64,000 nt of DNA from an uncultured Bacteroides sp. (GTDB lineage: Bacteria; Bacteroidota; Bacteroidia; Bacteroidales; Bacteroidaceae): contig CAQOGY010000003.1 of the NCBI GenBank assembly GCA_948847595.1, forward strand, positions 1 to 64,000, read 5' to 3'. The notes under the pieces were generated by a model, which worked only from the letters and a program-made list of their open reading frames with translations, searched no databases and was not told the origin of the DNA. Every line of letters starts with the position of its first letter. Within the stretch, counting starts at the first letter, position 1. Positions 1-10,633 of this stretch are shown here, one piece after another. The position numbers were made by a program, and so were the translations under genes.

Positions 1-25
1 TATAGCAGAACTGTAAAATATAAAA

Positions 26-68
26 GAGGTTGCGCCAACGTTTTGACACAACCTCGTTTTCTTTTTTT
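26..68 (+). terminator. Intrinsic terminator of an off-window gene
   Basis: A 7-bp stem (GAGGTTG at 26-32, CAACCTC at 49-55) is followed by a T-rich run (57-68). It ends transcription entering from before position 1. Confidence 0.6.
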
Positions 69-96
69 GATTCGAAAGATGTTCAAAGATGTCTGT

Positions 97-104
97 TATC
101 TTTG
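97..104 (+). promoter_or_regulatory. -7 promoter box candidate for the SusC operon
   Basis: TATCTTTG matches the Bacteroides -7 consensus TAnnTTTG. It would give a leader of about 200 nt before SusC. No clear -33 TTTG at the usual spacing is seen. Confidence 0.4.
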
Positions 105-169
105 TATTAGCCGATGAAATGGACGATTTTAGACAAATTTGGATATAAATTAGCGATTTTGGAACATTC

Positions 170-194
170 TATTTTTGTACCATTCCTATTTTTG
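170..194 (+). promoter_or_regulatory. Twin TATTTTTG boxes upstream of SusC
   Basis: Two TATTTTTG boxes (170-177 and 187-194) lie in a near-direct repeat, each preceded by ATTC and followed by GTA. Either could be the -7 element of the SusC operon, or the pair could be an operator half-site repeat. Which is used cannot be told from sequence. Confidence 0.35.
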
Positions 195-308
195 TAGCCG
201 AAAGAGTTATTCAGCGGGGAAGCCTGATATACTTTTTCAGACTTAGAATGTTTTGAGATTTATTTTTGTTAGCTAATAAATAAAATCTTTATTATTAAAT
301 GTAATATT

Positions 309-3300
309 ATGAAAGAAAAGAAGCTTATGAAAAAACAGAGCTGCTTTGTTGTTCTTCTTCTGCTCCTCTTATTATTTCCTTCAGGAGCATTTGCACAGCA
401 ACAGATGATTAAAGGACAAGTGGTGGATGATAAGGGGGAAACCGTTATCGGTGCTACTGTTATGGTAAAGGGAGGACAAGAAGGTGCAATAACCGACATT
501 GACGGAAATTTTTCTGTAAAAGGTAAAGTCGGCAGTACATTGACCATTTCTTATGTGGGTTTTACTCCTCTTGAAGTGAAAATTACAAAACTGGAAGGTA
601 ATCGTTTTGTTCTGAAAGAAGATTCAAAAGTACTTGATGAAGTTGTCGTAGTAGGTATGGGTAAACAGAAGCGTAACACAATTACGGCTGCTGTGGCGAC
701 GGTGAAATCTGATGCAATTGTTAATCGTCCGGTAACTGACGTGACCAGTGCGTTGCAAGGTAATGTGGCTGGTTTGAACTTTGCGTCAGATGCGGCAGCA
801 GATGGTGTCGGTGGTGAAACAGGTGCTGAAATCAAGTTCAATATTCGCGGTGTCGGTTCTATCAATGGTGGTGAACCTTATGTATTGGTAGACGGTGTGG
901 AACAGAGTATGCAAAATGTGAATCCAGCCGATATTGAAACAATCAGTGTTTTGAAAGATGCCTCCGCATCGGCAGTTTATGGTGCCCGTGCTGCTTATGG
1001 TGTGGTGTTAGTTACTACCAAAAGCGGACGAAAAGAAAAGACGCGCGTCACTTATCGTGGAACAGTTGGTTTCAGTTCTCCTATCAATATGCCACAAATG
1101 ATGAATTCATTGGAATATGCGAACTACTGCAATCAACGAGATGTGAATATGGGACGTACTGCTCAGATTTCCAATGCTACTATTGAAAAGATTAAAGGAT
1201 TTATGGCTAACCCGTATTCCGCAGAGTTTCCCGGTATCGGACCGAATCAGGCGGGTGATGGTTGGGCGGCATCCGATAATGTCCAGTATGGTAATACGGA
1301 TTGGTTTGATTATTATTTCAAAGATCGTGCTATCCGTCATTCGCATAACTTGAGTGTACAGGGTGGTGGAGAAAAGGCCACTTACTATGTAGGCTTGGGA
1401 TATACTTATCAGGAAGGTTTGATGGATCAGGTGCAGGATGATCTGAAAAAGTATAATATCAATACGAAGTTTTCGATAACAGCGACTGACTGGTTAAAAT
1501 TCCATTTCAACAATAACGCAACAGTGAATATCATCAATCGTCCAATGGCCAATCAAACAATTTTTTATGGTACGATTGCGAATACGGCTCCGACCCGTGT
1601 CACTCACTTACCTGTGGAACAGGCTGAATTTTCGACACCAACTTGGAATGAACAGCTTTATCTGAATAAGTCGAACTACAATCAGAATCGTGTTTCGGAT
1701 GCATTGTCTTTCTCCGCTATTATCACTCCGCTGAAGGGATGGGATATTATGGGGGAGATGAAAGCTCGTCTCGATGTCGAAAATAATAGTTTTAAACTAA
1801 AAAAGAGTCATCATGCATTGCCTAACGGACAGATAATAGAAACTTCAGGAAACCGTCAGGGATATCAGTATCCGGGTATGAGATGGCAGAACACACGTTT
1901 CGGATCATTGACACGAGGAAGTGCATTTAATTATTACCTGTCTCCAAGTGTCTCTAGTACCTACATGAATCAATGGGGTGAGCATGACTTCAAAGTGATG
2001 GCAGGTTATCAGATGGAACTTCAGGAAAACTCCAGTGAATATATGTATAAGGATGGAATGTTGAGTGAAGATACATACTCATTCGACAATGCTGACGGAA
2101 CCATTTATGCAGGAGAAGCGCGTACCCACTGGGCTACCATGGGGTTCTATACTCGTATGAACTGGAATTATCAGAATACGTATTTTCTGGAACTTAGTGG
2201 ACGTTATGACGGTTCATCACGTTTCGCACCGGGACATCGTTGGGGATTCTTCCCCTCTTTCTCTGCAGGTTATGATATTGCCCGCACTAACTATTTTATG
2301 AACTTGAATATGCCTGTATCACAGTTGAAAGTACGTGTTTCTTACGGACGTTTGGGAAATCAGAATGGTGCCGGATTATATGATTACTTGGGAATGATGA
2401 CTCTTGATCCGAATAATGTGAATGCGTGGTTGCTGCCGGGTGGTGATGGGATTTCTAAAGGTACTATCTCGCTGACTCCGAAAATGATTAGCCCATATAT
2501 AACATGGGAAAAAGTAGACACTGCTAACTTTGGTTTGGATTTAATGTTATTGAAAGACCGTTTGTCTGTAACGTTTGATGTTTACCAACGTACGACTAAG
2601 GATATGATCGGTCCGGCAGAAGCTATTCCGGCTGTCAGTGGTATTATTCCGGATGACCGTGCAAAAATTAATAATGCGACTTTGCGTAATCGTGGTTGGG
2701 AACTTTCAGTTAACTGGCAGGACAAACTAAAATGTGGTTTCAGTTATGGAATAGGATTTAATTTATTCAATTACAAGGCTGTTATTACAAAGTACAACAA
2801 CCCCGAAGGTATTATTTACAATAACCACACAGGTTTGGATCGCAACAAAGGTTATTACGAAGGAATGGACATCGGTGAAATTTGGGGATTTGTGGCGGAT
2901 GACCTGTTTATGACAAATCAGGAGATTGATTCATATCTGAATAGTAAAGATCTGTCTTTCTTCAAGAATGATAATTTATGGCAGGTAGGTGATTTGAAAT
3001 ATTTGGATACGAATCGTGACGGTAAGGTGGATCCCGGAAAAGGAACCTTGGAGGATCATGGTGATTTGAAGGTAATCGGTAATGCCACTCCGAAATATTC
3101 GTTTGGTATTAATCTGAATTTGGGATATAAAGGGTTCTCGGTTTCTACTTTGTTCCAGGGAGTAGCTAAACGTGATTTTGCTTTGGCCGGAAGTACTTAT
3201 CTTTTTGGTGGAAAGAACTTCTTCAAAGAACATCTTGATTATTTCAGCCCGTCAAATCCGGATGGATATCTTCCTCGTTTGACAGATCCGAAGACAGTAG

Positions 3301-3638
3301 ATTATAATACAAATATCGGTTATAATACAACCCGTTATTTAGTTAATGCTGCTTATATGCGTATGAAAAACCTGACAGTGTCTTATACATTCGACAAGAA
3401 ACTTCTGAAAGCCATGCGACTGGAAAATTTGAGAGTATATTTCACGTGCGACAATCTGTTTACTATTACTAAGTTGCCTAAAGCTTTTGATCCCGAAACG
3501 CTGAATCAGGTGAATACTTGGGCTGGTGGTAGTAATGCAACTGCACCGGGGCTAACTTCCGCCGCTAACGAAAACGGTAACGGTAAAGTATATCCGATGA
3601 ACAGAAATTTTGTATTTGGTCTTGATTTCACCTTTTAA
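309..3638 (+). CDS. SusC-family TonB-dependent outer-membrane glycan transporter
   Basis: This is a 22-strand barrel importer that takes oligosaccharides released at the cell surface into the periplasm, using TonB energy. The 1109-residue product has a signal peptide ending near AFAQQQ, a carboxypeptidase-regulatory-like beta domain (about 30-115), then a plug with the SVLKDASASAVYGARAAYG block typical of SusC, then a long barrel ending in an aromatic residue (LDFTF). There is no N-terminal STN domain, so it is probably not paired with a FecR anti-sigma factor. It is first in an operon with SusD 16 bp downstream. A start at 327 (MKKQSC) would also give a good signal peptide. Function is firm; substrate is inferred from neighbours. 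Confidence 0.95.
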   Translation: MKEKKLMKKQSCFVVLLLLLLLFPSGAFAQQQMIKGQVVDDKGETVIGATVMVKGGQEGAITDIDGNFSVKGKVGSTLTISYVGFTPLEVKITKLEGNRFVLKEDSKVLDEVVVVGMGKQKRNTITAAVATVKSDAIVNRPVTDVTSALQGNVAGLNFASDAAADGVGGETGAEIKFNIRGVGSINGGEPYVLVDGVEQSMQNVNPADIETISVLKDASASAVYGARAAYGVVLVTTKSGRKEKTRVTYRGTVGFSSPINMPQMMNSLEYANYCNQRDVNMGRTAQISNATIEKIKGFMANPYSAEFPGIGPNQAGDGWAASDNVQYGNTDWFDYYFKDRAIRHSHNLSVQGGGEKATYYVGLGYTYQEGLMDQVQDDLKKYNINTKFSITATDWLKFHFNNNATVNIINRPMANQTIFYGTIANTAPTRVTHLPVEQAEFSTPTWNEQLYLNKSNYNQNRVSDALSFSAIITPLKGWDIMGEMKARLDVENNSFKLKKSHHALPNGQIIETSGNRQGYQYPGMRWQNTRFGSLTRGSAFNYYLSPSVSSTYMNQWGEHDFKVMAGYQMELQENSSEYMYKDGMLSEDTYSFDNADGTIYAGEARTHWATMGFYTRMNWNYQNTYFLELSGRYDGSSRFAPGHRWGFFPSFSAGYDIARTNYFMNLNMPVSQLKVRVSYGRLGNQNGAGLYDYLGMMTLDPNNVNAWLLPGGDGISKGTISLTPKMISPYITWEKVDTANFGLDLMLLKDRLSVTFDVYQRTTKDMIGPAEAIPAVSGIIPDDRAKINNATLRNRGWELSVNWQDKLKCGFSYGIGFNLFNYKAVITKYNNPEGIIYNNHTGLDRNKGYYEGMDIGEIWGFVADDLFMTNQEIDSYLNSKDLSFFKNDNLWQVGDLKYLDTNRDGKVDPGKGTLEDHGDLKVIGNATPKYSFGINLNLGYKGFSVSTLFQGVAKRDFALAGSTYLFGGKNFFKEHLDYFSPSNPDGYLPRLTDPKTVDYNTNIGYNTTRYLVNAAYMRMKNLTVSYTFDKKLLKAMRLENLRVYFTCDNLFTITKLPKAFDPETLNQVNTWAGGSNATAPGLTSAANENGNGKVYPMNRNFVFGLDFTF

Positions 3639-3654
3639 TAAATAACAAAGAAGT

Positions 3655-5460
3655 ATGAAACGATTTTATTTATATATAATATTGATGGCAGGTTTTGGAA
3701 CATTCGTTTCTTCTTGTTCCGATTTCTTGGACCGTGAGCCGTTGACTGCTCCGAACAACGAATCGTTCTTGTCGGGTGAAGCGCAGGTAAGGGGATACAT
3801 CAATGGTCTTTATACAGCTCTTCCGTCGTTGGCAAAGTTCGGCATGGGAGTGCGTGGAGAAGAAAAGAACAGCGACAATATCCTTTCCGAGATTTACAAC
3901 AAGCGGCTGAATGGCGAGGAAACTTTGTTTTCCAGTAGTGAAAGTTGGGAACTTGGCTATAAGAACTTGCGTAATGTAAACTATTTCTTTCACTATTATT
4001 TGGTACCCGAAAACATGGAAACTGAAGAAGTGAAGTCATTGAAAGGTGAAGCTTATTTTTTGAGGGCTTATTGGCATTTCGTTCAGTTGAAAAAGTTCGG
4101 TAATATACCTGTAATGGATGGCTTTTGGGATGAGCATGCTACAATAGCCGGTTTGCAGATACCACAAAAAGATCGTGGAGAAGTAGCCAGGTTTATTTTG
4201 GAAGACTTGGATAGGGCAGAGAAGCTATTATTCGATAGAAGTAAGTACAGTGGGTTGCGTATTTGCAAAGAGGCAGCTATGTTACTTGCTATGCAAGTTG
4301 CGCTATACGAAGGTTCATGGGAGAAATATCACAAGAATGATGAATTCGCGGCTGCCACCGATCAATCGGCCTATTTCTTTGGAGAAGTAATGAGATGGGG
4401 AGATATGCTTTTTGAGCAGGGGATAAAATTAAATTCTAAAGAAACGAGTAGTAGCATAATTAGTCCGGGAGATGCCTATGGACGCCTGTTTAATCAGAAA
4501 GATTATTCAGATGTTCCTGAAGTATTGTTTTGGAGAAAATACTCGATAGCTGACGGGGTCTTTCATGCATTACCCGGATTATTAGGTGGGGGAGTTGTCG
4601 ATCAGGATGGGCCTGCCGGTATAGCAGGAGAATTGGTGAATACCTATTTGTATGCAGATGGAACGCCCGTTGATCCGAATGATAGTAAGTTTAAAGATTT
4701 TAATGAGACTTTCAAGAATAGAGATTTGCGTCTTACTGAAACCATAATGAGTAGTGGATACAAATTCAAGTCTACCGCTAAAGGTTCTCGCCCGATGGAA
4801 GTAGGAGATGCGTCTAGTGACGATAAGGCGATTAATCCTCCTTTCCTTGTTGGTGATGGCAATGCTAAAAATGTGACAGGATACCATATCCGTTTAGGGG
4901 TGGATACTACTTATGTTTCGGGCGATTGTGAGACGGGACTTGTGATTATGCGTTATGCCGATGCATTGTTGAGCTATGCAGAAGCAGCCGAAGAATTGGG
5001 CAAGTGTGATGATAAAGTATTGAGCAAGACATTGAAGCCTTTACGTGAACGTGCCGGAGTGACTTTTGTAACGCCTGTTAAAGATCCTAATTTTACAGAC
5101 TATGGTTATACGCTGACTCCCGTAATGCAGGAAATCCGTCGTGAGCGTCGTGTTGAATTGGCTTTGCAGGGCTATCGCTTGGACGACCTGATGCGTTGGG
5201 CAGCCGATAAAGTCATTGTCGGCAAACGTGGCAGAGGAGCATATTTGGGACATGATGGCATCCTGTACAAGTCATTTGCTGAAGATAAAAAAGAAGCATT
5301 GGCAAAAGTACTGGTAGATGGTAATGGATGGATGGATCCTCTGCAAGAATTGATACCTGGTGGTTACCAGTTCAATCCTAAGAGAGATTATCTGCTACCT
5401 ATTCCACCGAGTGAACTGGAATTGAACAAGCAGATGAAGCAGAATCCGGGTTGGAAATAA
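3655..5460 (+). CDS. SusD-family surface glycan-binding lipoprotein (RagB/SusD)
   Basis: The 601-residue lipoprotein forms the lid of the SusC transporter and binds glycans at the surface. The signal peptide ends in the lipobox VSSC, followed by SDFLDREPL, the usual SusD N-terminus. The C-terminal part shows the family block RRERRVELALQGYRLDDLMRW and ends with LLPIPPSELELN and QNPGW, both SusD hallmarks. It is directly behind SusC with 16 bp between, so the two are co-transcribed. The fold is certain; the ligand is inferred to be a host-type glycan from the enzymes downstream. Confidence 0.95.
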   Translation: MKRFYLYIILMAGFGTFVSSCSDFLDREPLTAPNNESFLSGEAQVRGYINGLYTALPSLAKFGMGVRGEEKNSDNILSEIYNKRLNGEETLFSSSESWELGYKNLRNVNYFFHYYLVPENMETEEVKSLKGEAYFLRAYWHFVQLKKFGNIPVMDGFWDEHATIAGLQIPQKDRGEVARFILEDLDRAEKLLFDRSKYSGLRICKEAAMLLAMQVALYEGSWEKYHKNDEFAAATDQSAYFFGEVMRWGDMLFEQGIKLNSKETSSSIISPGDAYGRLFNQKDYSDVPEVLFWRKYSIADGVFHALPGLLGGGVVDQDGPAGIAGELVNTYLYADGTPVDPNDSKFKDFNETFKNRDLRLTETIMSSGYKFKSTAKGSRPMEVGDASSDDKAINPPFLVGDGNAKNVTGYHIRLGVDTTYVSGDCETGLVIMRYADALLSYAEAAEELGKCDDKVLSKTLKPLRERAGVTFVTPVKDPNFTDYGYTLTPVMQEIRRERRVELALQGYRLDDLMRWAADKVIVGKRGRGAYLGHDGILYKSFAEDKKEALAKVLVDGNGWMDPLQELIPGGYQFNPKRDYLLPIPPSELELNKQMKQNPGWK

Positions 5461-5494
5461 TAAGATGTAACAGACTCTATAAAAGACATAGTAT

Positions 5495-7426
5495 ATGAAA
5501 AAGATTTTGGAATGGACATATTTGTGGATGCTGCCCTTGCTGGTAGTAGTGAGTATGTCGGGATGTTCTGACGATGATAATGTAAGCCCGTTGGCAGAAC
5601 CTGTACCTTTGAAAATGACACTGAACAGTACAGATTTGGTAATGGGAGAAGTGTTGGAAATTACTTTTGACGTGACAGGTACGGAAGAAGGGAGAAAAGC
5701 AATGAACGAGGATCTGAATATCAGACTGAGCGCTACTACGGACAAAGGGGCGGTGGATCAGTTAGTATTTGATGATTTTCCTTCAGTAGTAACTTTAAAT
5801 AAAGGTGAATCAACTAAAAAGGTTCAGATACCTGTAAAGAAAGAAGGACTCAACAAGGAACGTTCCGTTGAAATTTCAGCTTTTGCACGTGGATATAGAA
5901 TGGCAGGTGCTTTGCAGATTGTAACAGTAAGTGATTATCATTACTCTAAAGTATCCTTGAAAAACAATGCTGATAACACGGTAAAGGAAGGGCAGACTTT
6001 TGTATTGGTAGCTTCTGTCAATACAACATTGAAGGATGACCTGACTATTACTATTATACCTAAAGCCGGAGAAGAAGAACGTTACGAGAACCTGCCTTCA
6101 GAACTGGTTATTCCTGCCGGGGCGAATTCGATTGAAAGTGAACCGGTTACCATGAAGAAGGATGTGAATACCACTGAAGATGAAGAACTCACATTAGATC
6201 TTGCCACTGTCCCTGTCATGAGCCGTTATCCTTTGCAGGCAACGAAGTTGACTATAATGAAGATTGATATTCATAAGAATATGGGTAGTGAAGTAAGGGA
6301 TGAACGCTGGCTATATGAGGATGCCGACCAATTATTTGTTTCTCCGAAAAATGAATCTGCTATTAAGACTTGGGGACAGACTAACTATATAGTAATGAAA
6401 GAAGGTGACCCTCATCCGAATAGTGGTAAGGTACTTCCAGAAGGTAAGTGGAAATTCTTCCGTGCATACGAGTTCCATAAGATTTCCGGTTGTGTAATGT
6501 CAAAGGTAAGTAATGATGGAGAATATACTAGTGATGTACATCCGGTTGGACTTGCTGATCAGAATACAGGTGCGGTAGAAACTCAAGGTGCTGTGGATAA
6601 TGTAAAATTCTCTTGGGTAACAGATGAAGGGTATTTGCGGATGATCTCATTAAAAGATAAAGCAAAATCTTCAAATACAGGTAATACTTTTGAATTTGGA
6701 ACCTCTGCCTTTTATTCTTGTAAATTTCAAAGAGGTAATCCTAATAGTCCTACTTGGCCTGCGGCTAATGTCCGTATTTATCCGGGAATGCGTATTGAAA
6801 CCCGCGCCCGTATTCGTGGTGCTGATTATAGTGGTATGTTACCGGGAATTTGGTTGCAAGGCAACGAACAAGTTGGTGGTAATGGTCAGTGGAATGGATG
6901 GCCGGATTTTGGAGAAATAGATGTAATGGAGAATAATACCAAGCATCCTACTCCATCTTATCGAACAGGTGTGGAACAAACCTTTCATTTAGGAGACGTT
7001 ACACCTAATACCGGAACAAGTAAAATATCTCCTACTGTTGCTGTAACCGATATTGCTGGAACAATTGGCGATTTCCATATTTATTGGGTAGAATGGGTGG
7101 ATAATCAGACAGTTCGTATGGGAGTAAATGGAAAACAAACTATCGAACTTACGCAAGCGGATGCAGAACGTCAAGGTGCACGTTGGCCGTTTACTGATCA
7201 AGTGAATAGCGAAGGGTTGTATTACATTTTAACTATGATGTTCTTACATAAAGCTAAACCCGATTATCCATCTATGGAAATGAGTTATTTGACAGCTAGA
7301 AATATGTTAAAAAACAATCCAAATGCATTAATTCCCCGTATGGAGATAGACTGGGTACGTTTCTATATTGATGACACATACTCAGATCATGGAATGCCTT
7401 GGAGAAGTGATGTAATCCTTTATTGA
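5495..7426 (+). CDS. GH16 family endo-glycosidase lipoprotein
   Basis: This is a surface lipoprotein (lipobox MSGC) of 643 residues. Residues about 30-260 look like two Ig-like or Calx-beta-like modules. Residues about 270-640 form a GH16 jelly-roll with the catalytic signature GEIDVMEN: nucleophile E474, assisting D476, acid/base E479. The inserted residue in ExDxxE places it with the laminarinase-type GH16_3 side of the family. GH16_3 enzymes from gut Bacteroides and Akkermansia include endo-O-glycanases that cut polylactosamine in mucin glycans. With GH20, GH2, GH29 and a GlcNAc-type sulfatase in the same locus, that activity is my inference. It occupies the slot where PULs often carry a surface glycan-binding protein, so it may bind as well as cut. 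Confidence 0.8.
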   Translation: MKKILEWTYLWMLPLLVVVSMSGCSDDDNVSPLAEPVPLKMTLNSTDLVMGEVLEITFDVTGTEEGRKAMNEDLNIRLSATTDKGAVDQLVFDDFPSVVTLNKGESTKKVQIPVKKEGLNKERSVEISAFARGYRMAGALQIVTVSDYHYSKVSLKNNADNTVKEGQTFVLVASVNTTLKDDLTITIIPKAGEEERYENLPSELVIPAGANSIESEPVTMKKDVNTTEDEELTLDLATVPVMSRYPLQATKLTIMKIDIHKNMGSEVRDERWLYEDADQLFVSPKNESAIKTWGQTNYIVMKEGDPHPNSGKVLPEGKWKFFRAYEFHKISGCVMSKVSNDGEYTSDVHPVGLADQNTGAVETQGAVDNVKFSWVTDEGYLRMISLKDKAKSSNTGNTFEFGTSAFYSCKFQRGNPNSPTWPAANVRIYPGMRIETRARIRGADYSGMLPGIWLQGNEQVGGNGQWNGWPDFGEIDVMENNTKHPTPSYRTGVEQTFHLGDVTPNTGTSKISPTVAVTDIAGTIGDFHIYWVEWVDNQTVRMGVNGKQTIELTQADAERQGARWPFTDQVNSEGLYYILTMMFLHKAKPDYPSMEMSYLTARNMLKNNPNALIPRMEIDWVRFYIDDTYSDHGMPWRSDVILY

Positions 7427-7463
7427 TAAATAGAATAATAAACCTTTTTAATTAGATAATAAT

Positions 7464-8801
7464 ATGAAACTAAGAACGATTTTATGTGCAGTATTTACGG
7501 CCACTTTATTAGGTAGTTGCAGTTATGATGATGGCGAATTATGGGATGCGGTAAACGGCCAGGAGGAAAGAATTTCTGCTTTGGAGAAATGGCAGAAAAC
7601 AGTTGTTGAACAATTAAACTCTTTACAAGGGATACTTACTGCTACTGATTATATAACAGATGTAGAGAAGGTGACAAAAGATGGAAAAGAAGGATATAAA
7701 ATCTCTTTCCTTCATGCAGCCCCTATTACATTGTATTATAATGTCGATAATGAGGTTAGCGGTACTGGTGAAAATGTTATTGGTGTGGCACAGGAAGAAG
7801 GTACTGGCAAATGGCATTGGACTTTAGACGGTGAAGCTTTGACTGTGGATGGTAAGACTGTGTATGTTAATGGTGGAGATGATATCAAGGTGGAAGTAAA
7901 TGCAGATGGTTCTACAAAACTGACTATTGGCGATAATGAGGTGACAGTACCCGGACCTATAACTCATCCTGTAACGGGAGTAAGTGACAAAGATAATGTA
8001 GTAACTATTGCATTGAATGGCGGTACAACAGTAGATTTACCAAAATATCTGAATCTGAGTAAGCTTTTGTTGGATGAATATAAGAAGGAGACTGCTGGAG
8101 AACAAACGTATGAACTGAATCTTCCGGAAGGTTATATTATAAAATTGTTAGATGTAGTTCCTGCTGATTGGATCATAGAAGTTAATAATTCTGCGCTAAG
8201 GGTTGTATATCCAAATTCTGGAGATGCAGTTGTAACTTTTTTAATTTCTGATGGAAAAACTCAGACCGTGATGAAAACGGTTACATTCAAGGCGGCAGCA
8301 GATCCGGGAAGTACGTGGATTACTATTGAATATAGTGGTGCGCTCATTGAAATACCTAGTGGAGCTGTGAGTGTAAAAGTGACGACAGCTTCAACTATTA
8401 CTACACCGGCACTCAGAGATAATATTTGTAAGCCTCTGAAAGAAACAAAGAGTGTAGTGAATATTGATTTATCGGGCGTGTCCCTTGCTACGGCTTTTCC
8501 TGCTAATGCATTTTATATGAGTACTCCTAGTGTTCCGGAAACAGATTATAATACTTCGATAGAAAATATTATTCTTCCCGAAGGTAACTATCCAAATATA
8601 TTTGGTGCTGCATTTAAGAATTGTAGTGTTTTGAAAAGTGTGACTATTAATACAACATCTACTATACCGGGACAATATTCTTCCGAATGGTTTGTTGGTT
8701 GTGGTGCCTTGGAATCGATCTTTGTACCGGCAGATAAAGTCGAAACTTATAAATCGACTTGGGATCCTAGTTTGACGAACTTTGTCAAAGCGATTGAATG
8801 A
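7464..8801 (+). CDS. DUF4988-type lipoprotein with C-terminal BspA-like leucine-rich repeats
   Basis: A lipoprotein of 445 residues with lipobox GSC. After it comes a short amphipathic helix (GQEERISALEKWQKTVVEQL) and a DUF4988-like beta-rich region, an arrangement common in PUL surface proteins. The C-terminal 140 residues carry BspA/LRR_5-like units (IENIILPEG, FKNCSVLKSVTIN, FVGCGALESIFVP). No catalytic motif is seen. It is last in the SusC operon before a terminator, so it is probably a surface glycan-binding protein that works with SusC/SusD. The binding role is inferred. Confidence 0.7.
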   Translation: MKLRTILCAVFTATLLGSCSYDDGELWDAVNGQEERISALEKWQKTVVEQLNSLQGILTATDYITDVEKVTKDGKEGYKISFLHAAPITLYYNVDNEVSGTGENVIGVAQEEGTGKWHWTLDGEALTVDGKTVYVNGGDDIKVEVNADGSTKLTIGDNEVTVPGPITHPVTGVSDKDNVVTIALNGGTTVDLPKYLNLSKLLLDEYKKETAGEQTYELNLPEGYIIKLLDVVPADWIIEVNNSALRVVYPNSGDAVVTFLISDGKTQTVMKTVTFKAAADPGSTWITIEYSGALIEIPSGAVSVKVTTASTITTPALRDNICKPLKETKSVVNIDLSGVSLATAFPANAFYMSTPSVPETDYNTSIENIILPEGNYPNIFGAAFKNCSVLKSVTINTTSTIPGQYSSEWFVGCGALESIFVPADKVETYKSTWDPSLTNFVKAIE

Positions 8802-8835
8802 GTATCTTTATTTGATTTATGGATTTGAAATGATT

Positions 8836-8888
8836 GAATGTCGGGAGTTATGTCTTTAATATATACATTATACTTCCGGCATTCTTTT
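8836..8888 (+). terminator. Terminator of the SusC-SusD-GH16 operon
   Basis: A 12-bp stem with two G-U pairs (8836-8847 with 8873-8884) is followed by TTTT. The loop is long (25 nt). It separates the import half of the PUL from the enzyme half. Confidence 0.5.
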
Positions 8889-8995
8889 AAATCTTTGTGG
8901 CGGAATACAGCTTATTTTTTAATGAGTTATGCAGAAATGGAGATTTTTGGAAATTAATTGGTAATTTGTGGAAGCCGATTTTGCCTTCCGTTCCT

Positions 8996-9003
8996 TATCT
9001 TTG
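8996..9003 (+). promoter_or_regulatory. -7 promoter box for the sulfatase-GH20-GH2 unit
   Basis: TATCTTTG lies 29 bp before the sulfatase start and after a terminator. This suggests the downstream enzymes can be transcribed separately from SusC/SusD. Confidence 0.5.
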
Positions 9004-9031
9004 CTGCTACTATCTAATATAAAATTGTTTT

Positions 9032-10615
<1,584 letters not shown>

Positions 10616-10633
10616 TACCAATGTACATACACC

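Larger units (their letters stand above)
1..308. other. Non-coding leader region upstream of the SusC gene
   Basis: No convincing gene lies here. The stretch holds a terminator of an off-window gene (26-68) and three boxes matching the Bacteroides -7 consensus TAnnTTTG on the + strand (97-104, 170-177, 187-194). The last two sit in a near-direct repeat spaced 17 bp apart. The long AT-rich leader to the SusC start is typical of PUL operons. The PUL regulator must lie outside the window or elsewhere. Confidence 0.6.
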
